A stretch of 64,000 nt of DNA from Clostridiales bacterium (GTDB lineage Bacteria > Bacillota > Clostridia > Saccharofermentanales > Saccharofermentanaceae): assembly GCA_017961235.1 (NCBI GenBank), contig JAGCXQ010000005.1, positions 124,001 through 188,000 on the forward strand. Direction: 5' to 3'. Below are positions 1 through 10,200 of the stretch, piece after piece. Position 1 is the stretch's first letter. The number at the start of each line of letters is the position of its first letter. Under the pieces are notes generated by a model, which saw only the letters and a program-made list of their open reading frames with translations, was not told where the DNA came from and did no database searches. The position numbers and the translations under genes were made by a program.

Positions 1-2
1 TG

Positions 3-524
3 GAATGGCTTAGAGAGTTTGCTCCGAAGGTTCAGCGTACTGAAAAAGTCGGTGTGGCCTGGGACTGGGTTCCAAGCGACTGGATGAATATGCCGTATGC
101 TTTTGACTATGACAAGTGGACGGAGTATCCGGCGCTTATAGAAGCACATGTCCGGGAAGAACGTGACTGGGTATATGCTGAGTTTGATAAGCTCCTTCGA
201 AAACACGGCTACCAAAAAGAAGGGAAATGGTTCCGCGCGGTACATCCGAATAATGATACGATCGTTCTTTTCTGCCATTTCGGATTAGAGGCGGTGCTGC
301 TTTCTTATCTTTTAAATCTCTCTCCGTTCATCATGTGGCATGCGATGATGGCTGCTCCGACATCGATCACGACAGTCGTTACGGAAGAAAGACGGGAGGG
401 GATCGCACAGTTCCGCATGCTATCTTTCGGTGACTGCGCACATCTCTGGGCTGCCGGTATGGAGCCTTCCTTCTCCGGCCGTTTCCGTGAATGCTACAAA
501 AATGAGTATGAAAGAAAAGACTAA
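3..524 (+). CDS. Histidine phosphatase family protein, C-terminal part (5' end outside window)
   Basis: The frame is open from the first bases of the window, so the GTG at 54 is probably internal and the gene starts upstream. The visible part has the late phosphatase block CHFGLEAVL (the second catalytic His region), followed by a stretch ending near FSGRFRECY that is typical of clostridial phosphoglycerate-mutase-like proteins. The first catalytic RHG motif would lie upstream and cannot be seen. The substrate is unknown. It ends 85 bases before pyrH, and nothing ties it to that operon except the same strand. Confidence 0.75.
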   Translation, partial: EWLREFAPKVQRTEKVGVAWDWVPSDWMNMPYAFDYDKWTEYPALIEAHVREERDWVYAEFDKLLRKHGYQKEGKWFRAVHPNNDTIVLFCHFGLEAVLLSYLLNLSPFIMWHAMMAAPTSITTVVTEERREGIAQFRMLSFGDCAHLWAAGMEPSFSGRFRECYKNEYERKD

Positions 525-609
525 ATAGAGAAAAAATCCGGCTTTTGTCTTTTCAGAATCCGGAATTAACGATAAAATGATTTAAGTATATATATGGGAG
601 GACAAGGTA

Positions 610-1317
610 ATGAGTGAACCTGTCTATAAGAGGATCCTTCTCAAGATCAGTGGTGAAGCGCTGGCGGGAGACAAAAAAGTCGGTATCGATGATGATACAG
701 TAAAGAGCATCTGCGCAGAGATCAAGAAAGTTGCAGATCTTGGTGTGGAGGTTGCAGTCGTTGTCGGTGGCGGAAACTTCTGGAGAGGTAGATCCAGCGA
801 GAACATGGATCGCGTTACAGCCGACCATATGGGTATGCTGGCGACTCTGATGAATGCCCTTGCGATTTCCGATGCTCTCGAGCAGGCCGGAGCTATCACA
901 CGAGTTATGTCTGCTGTAGATGTCCGTCAGATGGCAGAGCCGTATATCAGAAAGCGTGCGGTCAGACATCTTGAGAAGAAGAGAATCGTTATTTTCGCAT
1001 GTGGAACAGGTAATCCGTTCTTCAGCACAGATACAGGTGCGGCTCTCCGCGCGACTGAGATCGAAGCAGATATCTTCTGTAAGGCAACCATGGTCGATGG
1101 TGTCTATGACAAGGATCCGCATAAGTACCCGGATGCTGTGAAGTATAAGACGATCTCTCACGATGAGGTTCTCTCGAAAAACCTGAAGGTCATGGATGCA
1201 ACCGCTGCGGCACTCTGCCGTGATAACCATACGAAGATCATGGTGTTTTCCATGGAAGATCCGGGAAATATCGTCCGGGTCGTACTTGGCGAAGATATTG
1301 GAACGATCGTAGGATGA
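610..1317 (+). CDS. pyrH: UMP kinase
   Basis: Phosphorylates UMP to UDP with ATP, the cytoplasmic step feeding all pyrimidine nucleotides. The 235-residue length is normal for the bacterial hexameric amino-acid-kinase-fold enzyme. The N-terminus shows [12 protein letters not shown], then [10 protein letters not shown] (glycine-rich phosphate-binding loop), and [17 protein letters not shown] in the second half. The ATG at 610 follows GGGAGGAC at 596-603. It is followed 32 bases later by frr, the usual pairing of pyrH and frr in bacteria. Confidence 0.97.
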   Translation: MSEPVYKRILLKISGEALAGDKKVGIDDDTVKSICAEIKKVADLGVEVAVVVGGGNFWRGRSSENMDRVTADHMGMLATLMNALAISDALEQAGAITRVMSAVDVRQMAEPYIRKRAVRHLEKKRIVIFACGTGNPFFSTDTGAALRATEIEADIFCKATMVDGVYDKDPHKYPDAVKYKTISHDEVLSKNLKVMDATAAALCRDNHTKIMVFSMEDPGNIVRVVLGEDIGTIVG

Positions 1318-1349
1318 TCGTAATTTGATTTCGAAGGAGGCTTGATATT

Positions 1350-1922
1350 ATGGCAATGGTAGAAATTACAAAAGAGGTTTTTGATTCTTACGAAGAGAAA
1401 ATGAAGAAAACGATCGCAAACCTCACGGAAAACTTCAATGCGATCCGTGCCGGACGTGCTAATCCGCATGTTCTTGATCGTATCACAGTAGATTATTACG
1501 GTACACAGTCTCAGCTGAATGCTGTTGCAAATATCCAGGTTCCGGAGCCGAGAATGATCACGCTGACACCTTGGGATCCTTCTATGCTCAAGGAAATCGA
1601 GAAGGCGATCCAGTCCTCTGACCTTGGTATCAATCCGAGCAATGATGGTAAAATGATCCGCCTGGTATTCCCGATCCTTACTGAGGAACGCCGTAAGGAG
1701 CTCGTTAAGAGTGTTATGAAGTACGGTGAGGAAGCGAAAGTAGCTATCCGTAACATCCGTCGTGAAGGTATCGATAAGTATCGTGCCATCAATAAGAAAA
1801 AAGAACTTACAGATGATGATCTTGGCTATTTTGAGGATCAGATCCAGAAACTTACCGACAAGTATGTAAAAGAAGTCGATAAGAGTTGTGAGGCAAAGCA
1901 GAAAGATCTTATGGAGATCTGA
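1350..1922 (+). CDS. frr: Ribosome recycling factor
   Basis: Splits the post-termination ribosome together with EF-G so that subunits can be reused. The 190 residues match the family length (about 185), and the block AIRAGRANPHVLDRI near residues 31-45 is the conserved helix of the three-helix-bundle domain. AAGGAGG at 1334-1340 sits nine bases from the ATG at 1350; a second ATG at 1356 is less well placed. A strong intrinsic terminator follows at 1946-1987, so the pyrH-frr transcript probably ends here. Confidence 0.97.
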   Translation: MAMVEITKEVFDSYEEKMKKTIANLTENFNAIRAGRANPHVLDRITVDYYGTQSQLNAVANIQVPEPRMITLTPWDPSMLKEIEKAIQSSDLGINPSNDGKMIRLVFPILTEERRKELVKSVMKYGEEAKVAIRNIRREGIDKYRAINKKKELTDDDLGYFEDQIQKLTDKYVKEVDKSCEAKQKDLMEI

Positions 1923-1945
1923 TAATCTTAGAAGGAATATTAGAT

Positions 1946-1987
1946 GGTTGTCTCCGGGTATGCTCCTTCGAGACAACCTCTTTTTTT
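1946..1987 (+). terminator. Intrinsic terminator between frr and uppS
   Basis: GGTTGTCTC (1946-1954) pairs perfectly with GAGACAACC (1970-1978) around a 15-base loop, followed by TCTTTTTTT. The T run ends one base before the uppS ribosome-binding site GGAG at 1988-1991, which is unusually tight. Confidence 0.9.
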
Positions 1988-1997
1988 GGAGTAGTGT

Positions 1998-2792
1998 ATG
2001 TGTCCTGCAGAGGAAGGAAAACTGGGATTCTTTTCTAGAAAGAAGGCTGTGGAGGTCGATGCTTCGCAGCTGAAGATACCGACGCATCTTGCCGTTATTA
2101 TGGATGGTAACGGAAGATGGGCCAAAAAACGTATGCTTCCGAGATCCGCCGGACACCGTGCCGGTGCGGATAATCTGAAGAATCTTTGTAAGTACTGCGG
2201 TCATTATGGGATCAAGTATGTGACTGTCTATGCTTTCTCTACGGAAAACTGGTCCCGCCCGGAGAGTGAAGTCCACACCCTGATGGAGCTCTTTGTCGAG
2301 TATTTTGACCGCTATGATCCGGAGCTTGAGGCTGAGGGAATCCGCGTCCGTTTTACCGGCGATATTGCCGCACTTCCACAGAATATACAGGATGTCTGCA
2401 AACGCGCCGAAGAAGGAAGTAAGCACCGTGACCGTATGACGCTTATCGTCGCCTTTAATTATGGCGGCAGACGAGAGATCGTTCAGGCTGCGCAGAAACT
2501 TGCAGATCAGGTCGCATCCGGAGCTCTTAAGAGTGAGGATATTACGGAAGAGCTTTTTGCGAAGCAGCTGTACCTTCCGGATGTTCCGGATCCGGATCTT
2601 ATCATCCGTCCGAGCGGAGAGGAAAGAACGTCGAATTTCCTGGTGTGGGAAGGCGCATATTCCGAACTTTGGTTTTCAGATGTGCTCTGGCCTGACTTTG
2701 GTATGAAAGAACTTACGGATGCACTTGTTGCTTATACGAAGAGAGACCGTCGTTTCGGCGGACTGTCCAAGGAGAAGAAGGAAGAGAACTAA
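1998..2792 (+). CDS. uppS: Isoprenyl transferase (undecaprenyl diphosphate synthase)
   Basis: Condenses isopentenyl diphosphate units onto farnesyl diphosphate in cis to give the C55 lipid carrier for peptidoglycan and other wall polymers. The signature AVIMDGNGRWAKKR is at about residues 31-44, with the catalytic Asp in MDGNGRW, and RPSGEERTSNFLVW near the C-terminus. Length (264) is slightly above the usual 230-260 because of an N-terminal extension of about 27 residues. GGAG at 1988-1991 is six bases before the ATG. It heads a run with cdsA, dxr, rseP and ispG, all membrane or isoprenoid functions. Confidence 0.96.
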   Translation: MCPAEEGKLGFFSRKKAVEVDASQLKIPTHLAVIMDGNGRWAKKRMLPRSAGHRAGADNLKNLCKYCGHYGIKYVTVYAFSTENWSRPESEVHTLMELFVEYFDRYDPELEAEGIRVRFTGDIAALPQNIQDVCKRAEEGSKHRDRMTLIVAFNYGGRREIVQAAQKLADQVASGALKSEDITEELFAKQLYLPDVPDPDLIIRPSGEERTSNFLVWEGAYSELWFSDVLWPDFGMKELTDALVAYTKRDRRFGGLSKEKKEEN

Positions 2793-2795
2793 CGT

Positions 2796-3656
2796 ATGTT
2801 ACAGAGGATCATTACAGGAGCCATATTTACAGTTGCTGTGCTTGCACTGGTCATCCCGGCATATTTCGTGCCGCCGGTTCTACTTGCTTTTACTTTCATC
2901 GTTACGACGATGGCGCTTTTCGAACTGATAAAAGCAGCGAAAAACACCCAGAAGGAAATGTCCGTTCCAGCGACAGTCCTTGGCGGATATCTCGGTTTTC
3001 TGCCGCTTGTTTTCTGGGCTACGGAGGGAACACCTTCCCAGGGATTTACTTTATATGCCCTGATCACCTTGATCTATTGTTTCATCTCGACGATGATCCC
3101 GCCACTGGTAAAAGAGCATCCTGAAGCGATCCGATCCGGATTTGCCTCATCGATGATCATCATATATGTCTCATTCCCGATAGCCTGTACCCACGTGATG
3201 ATGTACCTTATACCGAATGGATGGTACTTTATGGTCATCGGTCTTTTCGCCCCGTGGATCTCTGATGTTTTTGCTTATTTCTGCGGTTCATTCTTCGGCA
3301 AACACAAGATCGTTCCGCACATCAGCCCGAAGAAGACCTGGGAGGGATGTGTCGGAGGTGCCGTGTTTACAGCTCTTCTGACTGCGCTTTTCTTCGCATT
3401 CGTAATGGTTCACGTGATGGATGTGACTATGTCGTATTCGCTGTTTGTGGCGCTTGCTGCTATATTTGGTTTTCTCCTGTCCTGCGTATCCCAGCTGGGT
3501 GACTGGATGGCTTCCAGTATCAAAAGACTCGTAGGTATTAAGGATTTCGGAAAGATCATGCCCGGTCACGGCGGTATTATGGATCGCTTTGACAGCGCAT
3601 TTTTCACTCTTCCTGTTGCATTGGGCCTGGCATATGCCGTAGTTTGGGGAGGTTAA
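2796..3656 (+). CDS. cdsA: Phosphatidate cytidylyltransferase (CDP-diacylglycerol synthase)
   Basis: Activates phosphatidic acid with CTP to CDP-diacylglycerol, the branch point for bacterial phospholipids. It is a polytopic membrane protein with about eight hydrophobic segments. The family signature near the C-terminus is present: SIKRLVGIKDFGK followed by GHGGIMDRFDS, with the metal-binding Asp residues. The start is three bases after the uppS stop codon, and dxr follows with one base between the stop and the ATG, so translation is likely coupled. Confidence 0.96.
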   Translation: MLQRIITGAIFTVAVLALVIPAYFVPPVLLAFTFIVTTMALFELIKAAKNTQKEMSVPATVLGGYLGFLPLVFWATEGTPSQGFTLYALITLIYCFISTMIPPLVKEHPEAIRSGFASSMIIIYVSFPIACTHVMMYLIPNGWYFMVIGLFAPWISDVFAYFCGSFFGKHKIVPHISPKKTWEGCVGGAVFTALLTALFFAFVMVHVMDVTMSYSLFVALAAIFGFLLSCVSQLGDWMASSIKRLVGIKDFGKIMPGHGGIMDRFDSAFFTLPVALGLAYAVVWGG

Positions 3657-3657
3657 T

Positions 3658-4824
3658 ATGAAATCACTTTGTATTTTAGGATCTACCGGTTCGATCGGTA
3701 CACAGACACTGCAGGTCGTACGTCATTTCCGTGAAGAGTTTAAGGTGATTTCCCTGACCTGCGGATATAATATCGAGCTTCTCCTGGAGCAGATCATCGA
3801 ATTCTCTCCGGAGTGTGTCAGTGTGGCAACGAAGGAAAGAAGAGATACGTTAAAGCGTATGCTTCCCCGTGATTCCAAGGTGAAAGTATTCTGTGAAGAT
3901 GACGGAAACTGCCACTGCGCGACTCTTCCGAAGGTGGACTGTGTCGTGGGAGCGATGGTTGGTATGAAGGGCCTTTCACCGATCATTGCGGCTATTCATG
4001 CAGGAAAAGATATCGCACTTGCGAACAAAGAAACACTGGTCACTGCAGGATCGATCGTTATGCCGCTGGTCAAGCAGAAGAAGGTCGCACTTCTTCCTGT
4101 AGATTCCGAGCATTCTGCGATCTGGCAGTGCCTCATGGGACAGCCGGAAGGTTCTCTTAAGAAGATCCTTCTTACGGCTTCCGGCGGACCTTTCCGCGGA
4201 TATACACGCGAACAGCTTGAGACTGTAACGCTGGAAGATGCGATGAATCATCCGACCTGGAATATGGGCGGAAAAGTCACGATCGATTCTTCAACGATGA
4301 TGAATAAAGGACTGGAAGTTCTGGAAGCGTCCTGGCTTTTCGATACTCCTGTTGATCAGATCGATATCGTGGTACATCCGCAGAGTATCGTGCATTCCAT
4401 GGTGGAATTATCGGATGGATCCGTACTGGCACAGATGGGATTCCCGAATATGATGATGCCGATCCAGGTAGCGCTTTTCCATCCGAAAAGAAGCTTAGGT
4501 ATCTGCCGTCCGTTCTCCCCATTTGATGAGCAGACGGGAACGCTTACCTTCGAACCTTGTAACCGGCAGGTATTCCATCTGGTTGATATGGCATATCACG
4601 CAGGTAAGGTCGGTGGTACTCTGCCGGCTGCTATGAATGCTGCCAATGAAGTGATCGTCGCGGATTTCCTTAAGGGAAAAGCCTCGTTCCTCGATATTGA
4701 GAAGACTGTATGCACGGTCATGAACAGACATGAACGTGATGGAGTTACACAGAATCCGTCTCTTGCTGAGATATTCGCCGTGGATTCATGGGCGAGAATG
4801 ATTACAGAAGAGATTAGAAAGTGA
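3658..4824 (+). CDS. dxr: 1-deoxy-D-xylulose 5-phosphate reductoisomerase
   Basis: Second step of the MEP isoprenoid pathway: rearranges and reduces DXP to 2-C-methyl-D-erythritol 4-phosphate with NADPH. The N-terminal NADPH site ILGSTGSIGTQTL and the catalytic-domain block PVDSEHSAIWQCL (metal ligands Asp and Glu) are visible, as is ASGGPFRG. Length 388 is standard. GGGGAGG precedes the ATG at 3658. With ispG three genes on, it marks the MEP rather than the mevalonate route to the substrate of UppS. Confidence 0.97.
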   Translation: MKSLCILGSTGSIGTQTLQVVRHFREEFKVISLTCGYNIELLLEQIIEFSPECVSVATKERRDTLKRMLPRDSKVKVFCEDDGNCHCATLPKVDCVVGAMVGMKGLSPIIAAIHAGKDIALANKETLVTAGSIVMPLVKQKKVALLPVDSEHSAIWQCLMGQPEGSLKKILLTASGGPFRGYTREQLETVTLEDAMNHPTWNMGGKVTIDSSTMMNKGLEVLEASWLFDTPVDQIDIVVHPQSIVHSMVELSDGSVLAQMGFPNMMMPIQVALFHPKRSLGICRPFSPFDEQTGTLTFEPCNRQVFHLVDMAYHAGKVGGTLPAAMNAANEVIVADFLKGKASFLDIEKTVCTVMNRHERDGVTQNPSLAEIFAVDSWARMITEEIRK

Positions 4825-4837
4825 GCCTTGGAACAAT

Positions 4838-6148
4838 ATGTCACCGTTAAGTATCGTAATATGCATATTGGGATTGGGTATTCTGGCCGCTGTTCATGAG
4901 ATCGGCCATTTTCTTGTCGCACGGCTCCTTAAGATCAAGGTATATGAGTTATCCGTATTTGTCGGACCGAAGCTTTTCTCGTGGAAAAGAAAGGATATCG
5001 AGTATTATATCCGCCTGATTCCTCTGGGCGCGTATGTCCGTTTCTCCGAGATCGATGAAGAGACCGGCGAACTCAAGGACGACAATCCGGAAAACCTGAT
5101 TAATCAGGCCAGATGGAAAAGACTCCTCGTATCACTTGCCGGCCCGGCGATGAACGTGATCCTCGGTATCATCATTTTTATGATCTGTTTTTCCAAGTTC
5201 GGTTTCCTTGAACTGAAGCAGGATGTCGTTGTTCCTGGAACACAGGTAGCTTCGACTCAGATCGAGGAGGGAGATACCATCCTGAAGTTTAACGGACAGA
5301 TGGTATTCTGTCAGATGGATCTTTCTTATTATCTCGGAAAAGTAAGTAATGTGGATGAGATCACGCTTGAGATGAAATCGGCACGTACCGGTGAAAAGTA
5401 CGAGGTCATCCTTGTTCCGGAGATCACGGAACAGTACATGCTCGGTATCACACATTATGCGGAGCTTGATCAGAATCAGGGATGGACGATCACATCCGTC
5501 GATCCTTCCCAGAACGAGGGGAATCCTGTGCTGAAAGAGAAGGACTCGGTGCTCTCGGTAAATGATGTTCCTGTATCAGATCCCGGCATTTCCGAACTCG
5601 TTCGAAACTCGAAAGGCGAGCCACTTACTATACGCCTGATCCGCAACGGGGAAGAGATCACAGTCACGATGCGGGCGACGATGATCAAGAGCTCGAATCT
5701 GCGCGGTATTTATCTTAAAGATGGAAAAGGATTCATCTCATGTCTTCGTGAAGCGGTCGTTTTCCCGATCTCTTTTATCCGAATATCTATTGACGCACTG
5801 GCACAGGTATTTACCGGAAATGTCCCTGCGTATGATGTTGTTTCCGGTCCTGTCGGTATCGCATCTGTCGTGTCGGATGTAGTAGATGCGCCGGATGCGG
5901 ACAATAGTGAAAAGATCGAGATGCTTCTTATCCTTTTGGGCGGCATCTCTGTCGGACTTGCTTTTACGAATATGCTTCCGATCCCGGGCCTTGATGGTAA
6001 CGCGATCGTGCTTACTGTCGTGGAGATGATCCGCGGAAAGAAACTATCCAGAAAATCGGAACAGATCATTAATGTGATCGGATTTATCATGATCATCGGT
6101 TTGGTCATATTTGCACTTGTGTCCGATATCATACGACTATCGAGGTGA
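4838..6148 (+). CDS. rseP: RIP metalloprotease RseP (site-2 protease family)
   Basis: Intramembrane zinc protease that cleaves membrane-bound substrates such as anti-sigma factors. HEIGH at residues 20-24 in the first membrane segment supplies the zinc ligands and the catalytic Glu. A periplasm-side PDZ region lies at roughly residues 130-270. The third ligand motif near residue 378 reads NMLPIPGLDGNA, where the commoner form is NLLPIPALDGG, so the Asp is kept. Length 436 is normal. The last bases overlap the ribosome-binding site of ispG. No anti-sigma partner is encoded nearby. Confidence 0.95.
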   Translation: MSPLSIVICILGLGILAAVHEIGHFLVARLLKIKVYELSVFVGPKLFSWKRKDIEYYIRLIPLGAYVRFSEIDEETGELKDDNPENLINQARWKRLLVSLAGPAMNVILGIIIFMICFSKFGFLELKQDVVVPGTQVASTQIEEGDTILKFNGQMVFCQMDLSYYLGKVSNVDEITLEMKSARTGEKYEVILVPEITEQYMLGITHYAELDQNQGWTITSVDPSQNEGNPVLKEKDSVLSVNDVPVSDPGISELVRNSKGEPLTIRLIRNGEEITVTMRATMIKSSNLRGIYLKDGKGFISCLREAVVFPISFIRISIDALAQVFTGNVPAYDVVSGPVGIASVVSDVVDAPDADNSEKIEMLLILLGGISVGLAFTNMLPIPGLDGNAIVLTVVEMIRGKKLSRKSEQIINVIGFIMIIGLVIFALVSDIIRLSR

Positions 6149-6153
6149 CGTGG

Positions 6154-7215
6154 ATGATTAACCGTTATACAACAAAGCAAGTAAATATCGGCGGTGTGCT
6201 TGTCGGAGGAGATGCTCCGGTCGCGATCCAGTCGATGAATAATACGGATACCCGTGATGTCACATCAACGCTTGCCCAGATCACTGAATTGAAAAATGCG
6301 GGCTGTGATATCACCCGCGTGGCTATCCTGAATATGGAGGCTGCAGAGGCGCTCTCCGAGATCACGAAGAAGAGTCCGCTTCCTGTGGTTGCAGATATAC
6401 ATTTCGATTACCGTCTGGCACTGGAATCCATCAAAAACGGTGCTTCAAAGATCCGCATCAATCCCGGTAATATTGGCGGGATCGACCGTGTCAAAGCGGT
6501 GGCGGATCTTGCGAAAGAAAGACATATTCCGATCCGTGTCGGCGTGAATTCCGGTTCGATCGGTAAGGATATGCTCGAAAAGTACGGCGGAGTCAATGCG
6601 GATTCCCTTTCCCAGAGTGCACTCTCGTCGATCCGTATCCTTGAAGACTGCGGATTTGACGATATCGTTGTTAGCATGAAGTCTTCTGATCCTGTGCTGA
6701 CGATCGAGAGTTACCGGCTTCTGCGGAAAGAAGTTCCATATCCGTTCCATGTTGGCGTTACTGAGGCAGGTACACTTCGTGAGGGAATCATCCGGAGCAG
6801 TGTCGGAATCGGAGCTCTTCTAGCTGAAGGAATCGGTGATACGATCCGTGTCAGTCTGACAGATGAGCCAAAAGAAGAAGTATATGCAGGAATATCGATC
6901 CTGCGTGCGCTGGGCCTTCGTACCGGCGGTATGCGTCTGGTTTCCTGCCCGACATGTGGAAGGACACAGGTCCCCTTGATCGAAGTGGCAAAGGAAGTGG
7001 AATCGCGGATACGTGATCTTCCTTATGATATGACGGTTGCGGTCATGGGATGCGCTGTAAACGGCCCGGGAGAAGCCAGAGAAGCAGATGTCGGAATTGC
7101 CGGCGGTGTAGATGAATTCCTCCTTTTCAAAAAGGGCGAACCTGTATGTAAGGTCCCCAAGGAATCAGCGGTAGATGCGCTGATGAAAGCCATCGAAGAG
7201 ATGAATCAGAATTAA
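6154..7215 (+). CDS. ispG: 4-hydroxy-3-methylbut-2-enyl diphosphate synthase
   Basis: Iron-sulfur enzyme of the MEP pathway converting MEcPP to HMBPP. The three cluster cysteines are visible: CPTCGRTQ and, further on, VMGCAVNGPGEA, the latter a family signature. I take the ATG at 6154 rather than the in-frame GTG at 6145, because GAGGTG at 6142-6147 is then a well-spaced ribosome-binding site and the protein begins MINRYTTKQV as in homologues. It closes the uppS-cdsA-dxr-rseP run. Confidence 0.95.
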   Translation: MINRYTTKQVNIGGVLVGGDAPVAIQSMNNTDTRDVTSTLAQITELKNAGCDITRVAILNMEAAEALSEITKKSPLPVVADIHFDYRLALESIKNGASKIRINPGNIGGIDRVKAVADLAKERHIPIRVGVNSGSIGKDMLEKYGGVNADSLSQSALSSIRILEDCGFDDIVVSMKSSDPVLTIESYRLLRKEVPYPFHVGVTEAGTLREGIIRSSVGIGALLAEGIGDTIRVSLTDEPKEEVYAGISILRALGLRTGGMRLVSCPTCGRTQVPLIEVAKEVESRIRDLPYDMTVAVMGCAVNGPGEAREADVGIAGGVDEFLLFKKGEPVCKVPKESAVDALMKAIEEMNQN

Positions 7216-7254
7216 GTTTGACCGTTTTTCGGTCTTCGGAAGGATACGATAGAA

Positions 7255-10200
7255 ATGACATTATATGAGTTTGCTTTACAGGCTTCGCAGGATGAGGATC
7301 TGGCGAAGATAGCTAAAGCTATACCAAGTGAGGTGCAGGAGATCCGCATCGACGAGCGTTTCGAGGGGATGGAGCTCAAGATCGAGCTGACCGGCCCCAT
7401 CACGACGCGCCGTGCGCTCAAAGCACTGGAGCAATACCTCAAGCAGGTGCTGCATCTTTCTCATGTGAGGATATTCATTTCTAATATTTCCAGTGATTAC
7501 GGTAAGCAGAGCCTTCAGCCTGTCATGGACTGGATATTGTGGGTCATTCATACGAAGACAGGCTACGGCGCATGTATCGATGAGATCGTTCCTTCCGGGG
7601 AGTCTGTGCGGGTTATTCTATCGACACAGCTGACGGATGAGATAAAAGACGGGATCAGTGCTTTTATCAATGACTTTACATCCACATATCTTATGACCGG
7701 CTGGGACGTACGCTATGAGTATAATCCGCCGGATACATCTGCAGAATCGGATCCGGATTATTTCCTGAACCGCATGCGTGAGCGCGCGGTAAAACAGGCC
7801 AGAAAAGCGGTGGATGAGGCAGTCTCCTCCGAAGGAAAAGCACCGGAAACTAAGAAGGAGCAGAAGGCAGCCTCTTCGAAAAAAACAGATAAGATCGATC
7901 CCGAGATGGACAAGGGCTCCTGGGAGTATAAATCGATCGTTGAGAAACAGCATATCAAGCAGGAGAAGAAGAGTGATTTCCGCCGGGGACAGAAGTTTGA
8001 AGATGTCTCTGAGGCCGGAGAAGTCATCTGGGGCTTCTGCGATATGGCCTCGAAGAAATACAAGATCAAGGATGCGATCTCCAAGGCGGGAAGTAATCTT
8101 CTTACTTCGGATACGGTCATCCGTCTTGAAGGTGAGATCAAGGTAGATCAGGAGTCCCAGCGTCTGGTCGGCAAGAATAAGAACATGATCCTTTATAAGT
8201 TCTTCCTTTCCGATGACACATATGCGGTGGACTGTGTTTTCTTTCCTTCACCGAAAGATGCTGACCAGTTGAATGACAAGTTCGGAAAAGGCGGATACGT
8301 CGGAGTTTCCGCCACTATCGGATACAGCAAATTTGACGGTCAGATCAATGCGAGCGTCAAGGGCTTCTATGTGGCGAAGCCTCCGAAAAAAAGAATGGAT
8401 CTTGCGGAAGAGAAGCGTATCGAGCTTCATGCCCATACGAAGATGAGTGAGAAGGATGCGGTCATTGAGCCGAAGGATCTGATCAAGACGGCATACCGTA
8501 TGGGACATCCTGCCTGCGCGATCACCGACCATGGTGTCGTACAGGGCTTTAACGATGCATATTCTGCCTATAAAGAGTGTAAGAAGAAGGGCGAAGTTCC
8601 GGGCTTTAAGCTGATCTTCGGTATGGAGGGATATCTTGTCGATGATGGAAACTGTATCGCGTATCACATCGGTGAAGAGGATGTTTCCTTAGATAGTTTT
8701 GTCGCACTCGATGTCGAGACGACCGGCCTTGACTGTACGAAAGAAGGGCTTCTGGAGATTGCCGCGATCCGTTATGAGAAGGGCGAGGACGGGAACTATT
8801 CCGAGACCGGTGTATTTACGACGATGGTCAACCCGGGTGTGCCGATCTCTGATAAGGCAAAAGAACTGACCGGCATCACGGAAGATATGTTGGAGGGCGC
8901 TCCCACGCCTTTTGAAGCCGTGACGAAACTGGCGGAGTTCCTGAAAAAAGAGGACATCCTGGTCGGTCACAATATATTCTTTGATATGGGATTCATCCGT
9001 GAGGCGGGATTCCAGATCGATATCGAGCAGCTCGATGAGGAGAAGCACCATCCGTATCGTGTGAAGTTCTATCAGCCGGAACTCGATACCGTCTCTGCAG
9101 TCACGTTCCTCTATCCGGATATGCAGAAGCATAATCTGAAGGATGCCTGTGAATTCCTAGGTATCGTCAATGAGTCGGAACACAGGGCGATGGGTGACTG
9201 CCGTGCCAGCGCACAGATCCTTCTGCGCTGTATCAAGGATTTCGGATTCACTTCCTGTAAGCAGATGAATGATCATGTAGGTCTTCTTCCGAAATCCGAA
9301 GTCACGAAGAGAAAGACTCCTTCGTACCACATCATCTTCCTGGTAAAGGATACACTCGGCCTTTATAATCTCTACCGTATGGTCTCGGAGGGACATACCG
9401 AGTATTTCTGTATGCGTCCGCGTATTCCGAAGTCGGAAGTCCGCTATTTGAGCGCCGGTATCATCATCGGAGGCGCCTGTGAAAGAGGACAGATCTTCCG
9501 TGCGGTCCATCAGGCATATATCAGCCATGGAAATAATATCGACAGTACGCTTGAGTTCCTAAGCTCGGATTCCGCCTTTAACCGCATGATCCGTCTCTAT
9601 GACTATTTCGAGATCCAGCCGATCTGCAATAACGAATTCTATCTTCGTGAGGAAGACTCCGGCCTTCATACGAAAGAGGACCTGATCAATATCAATAAAA
9701 TCATTTCTATAATGGCCGATCGTGTAGGAAAACCCTGCTGTGCGACAACTGACGCCCATTTTCTCGACCAGAAAGACGGCGAGTACAGAAAGTACATGCT
9801 GATGGACATGGGCTTTAAGGATGCGGAGCTTCAGAGCGATCTTTATTTCCGTACCACGGATGAGATGCTCGAGGAATTCGCCTATCTCGGAGAAGAACGT
9901 GCCAAAGAGGTCGTTATCGATGCACCGAGAAAAATCGTCGAGCCGGTCCGTGACGATATCAAGCCGTTCCCGGATGGTACGTATCCTCCGGTTATCCTTT
10001 CCGCTCCGGATGATCTTCGTGCGATCGTTAATAAGACGATGAAGGAGATGTATGAGCATGAAGGCGTGATCCCTGATATCGTGCAGGAGCGTGTGGATAA
10101 AGAACTGAACAGTATCATCGGCAACGGATACTCGATCATGTACTACATTGCATATAAGCTGGTAGGAAAGTCAAACTCCGACGGTTATGTCGTCGGTTCC

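Noticed and set aside
53..524. Complete gene starting at GTG 54
   Set aside because: The frame is open to the window edge and the phosphatase's first catalytic motif would lie upstream, so the gene is partial.
566..594. TTAACG-17-TATATA as a promoter of pyrH
   Set aside because: The transcript would start at about 601, inside the ribosome-binding site, so it cannot be functional for pyrH in this form.
1158..2426. Long open frame on the minus strand opposite pyrH-frr-uppS (422 codons)
   Set aside because: It lies antisense to three well-supported genes and crosses an intrinsic terminator; codon bias of the plus-strand genes leaves the opposite strand open. No family pattern seen in it.
7218..7235. 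GACCG-TTTTT-CGGTC hairpin between ispG and polC as a terminator
   Set aside because: Only five base pairs and no T run after it.
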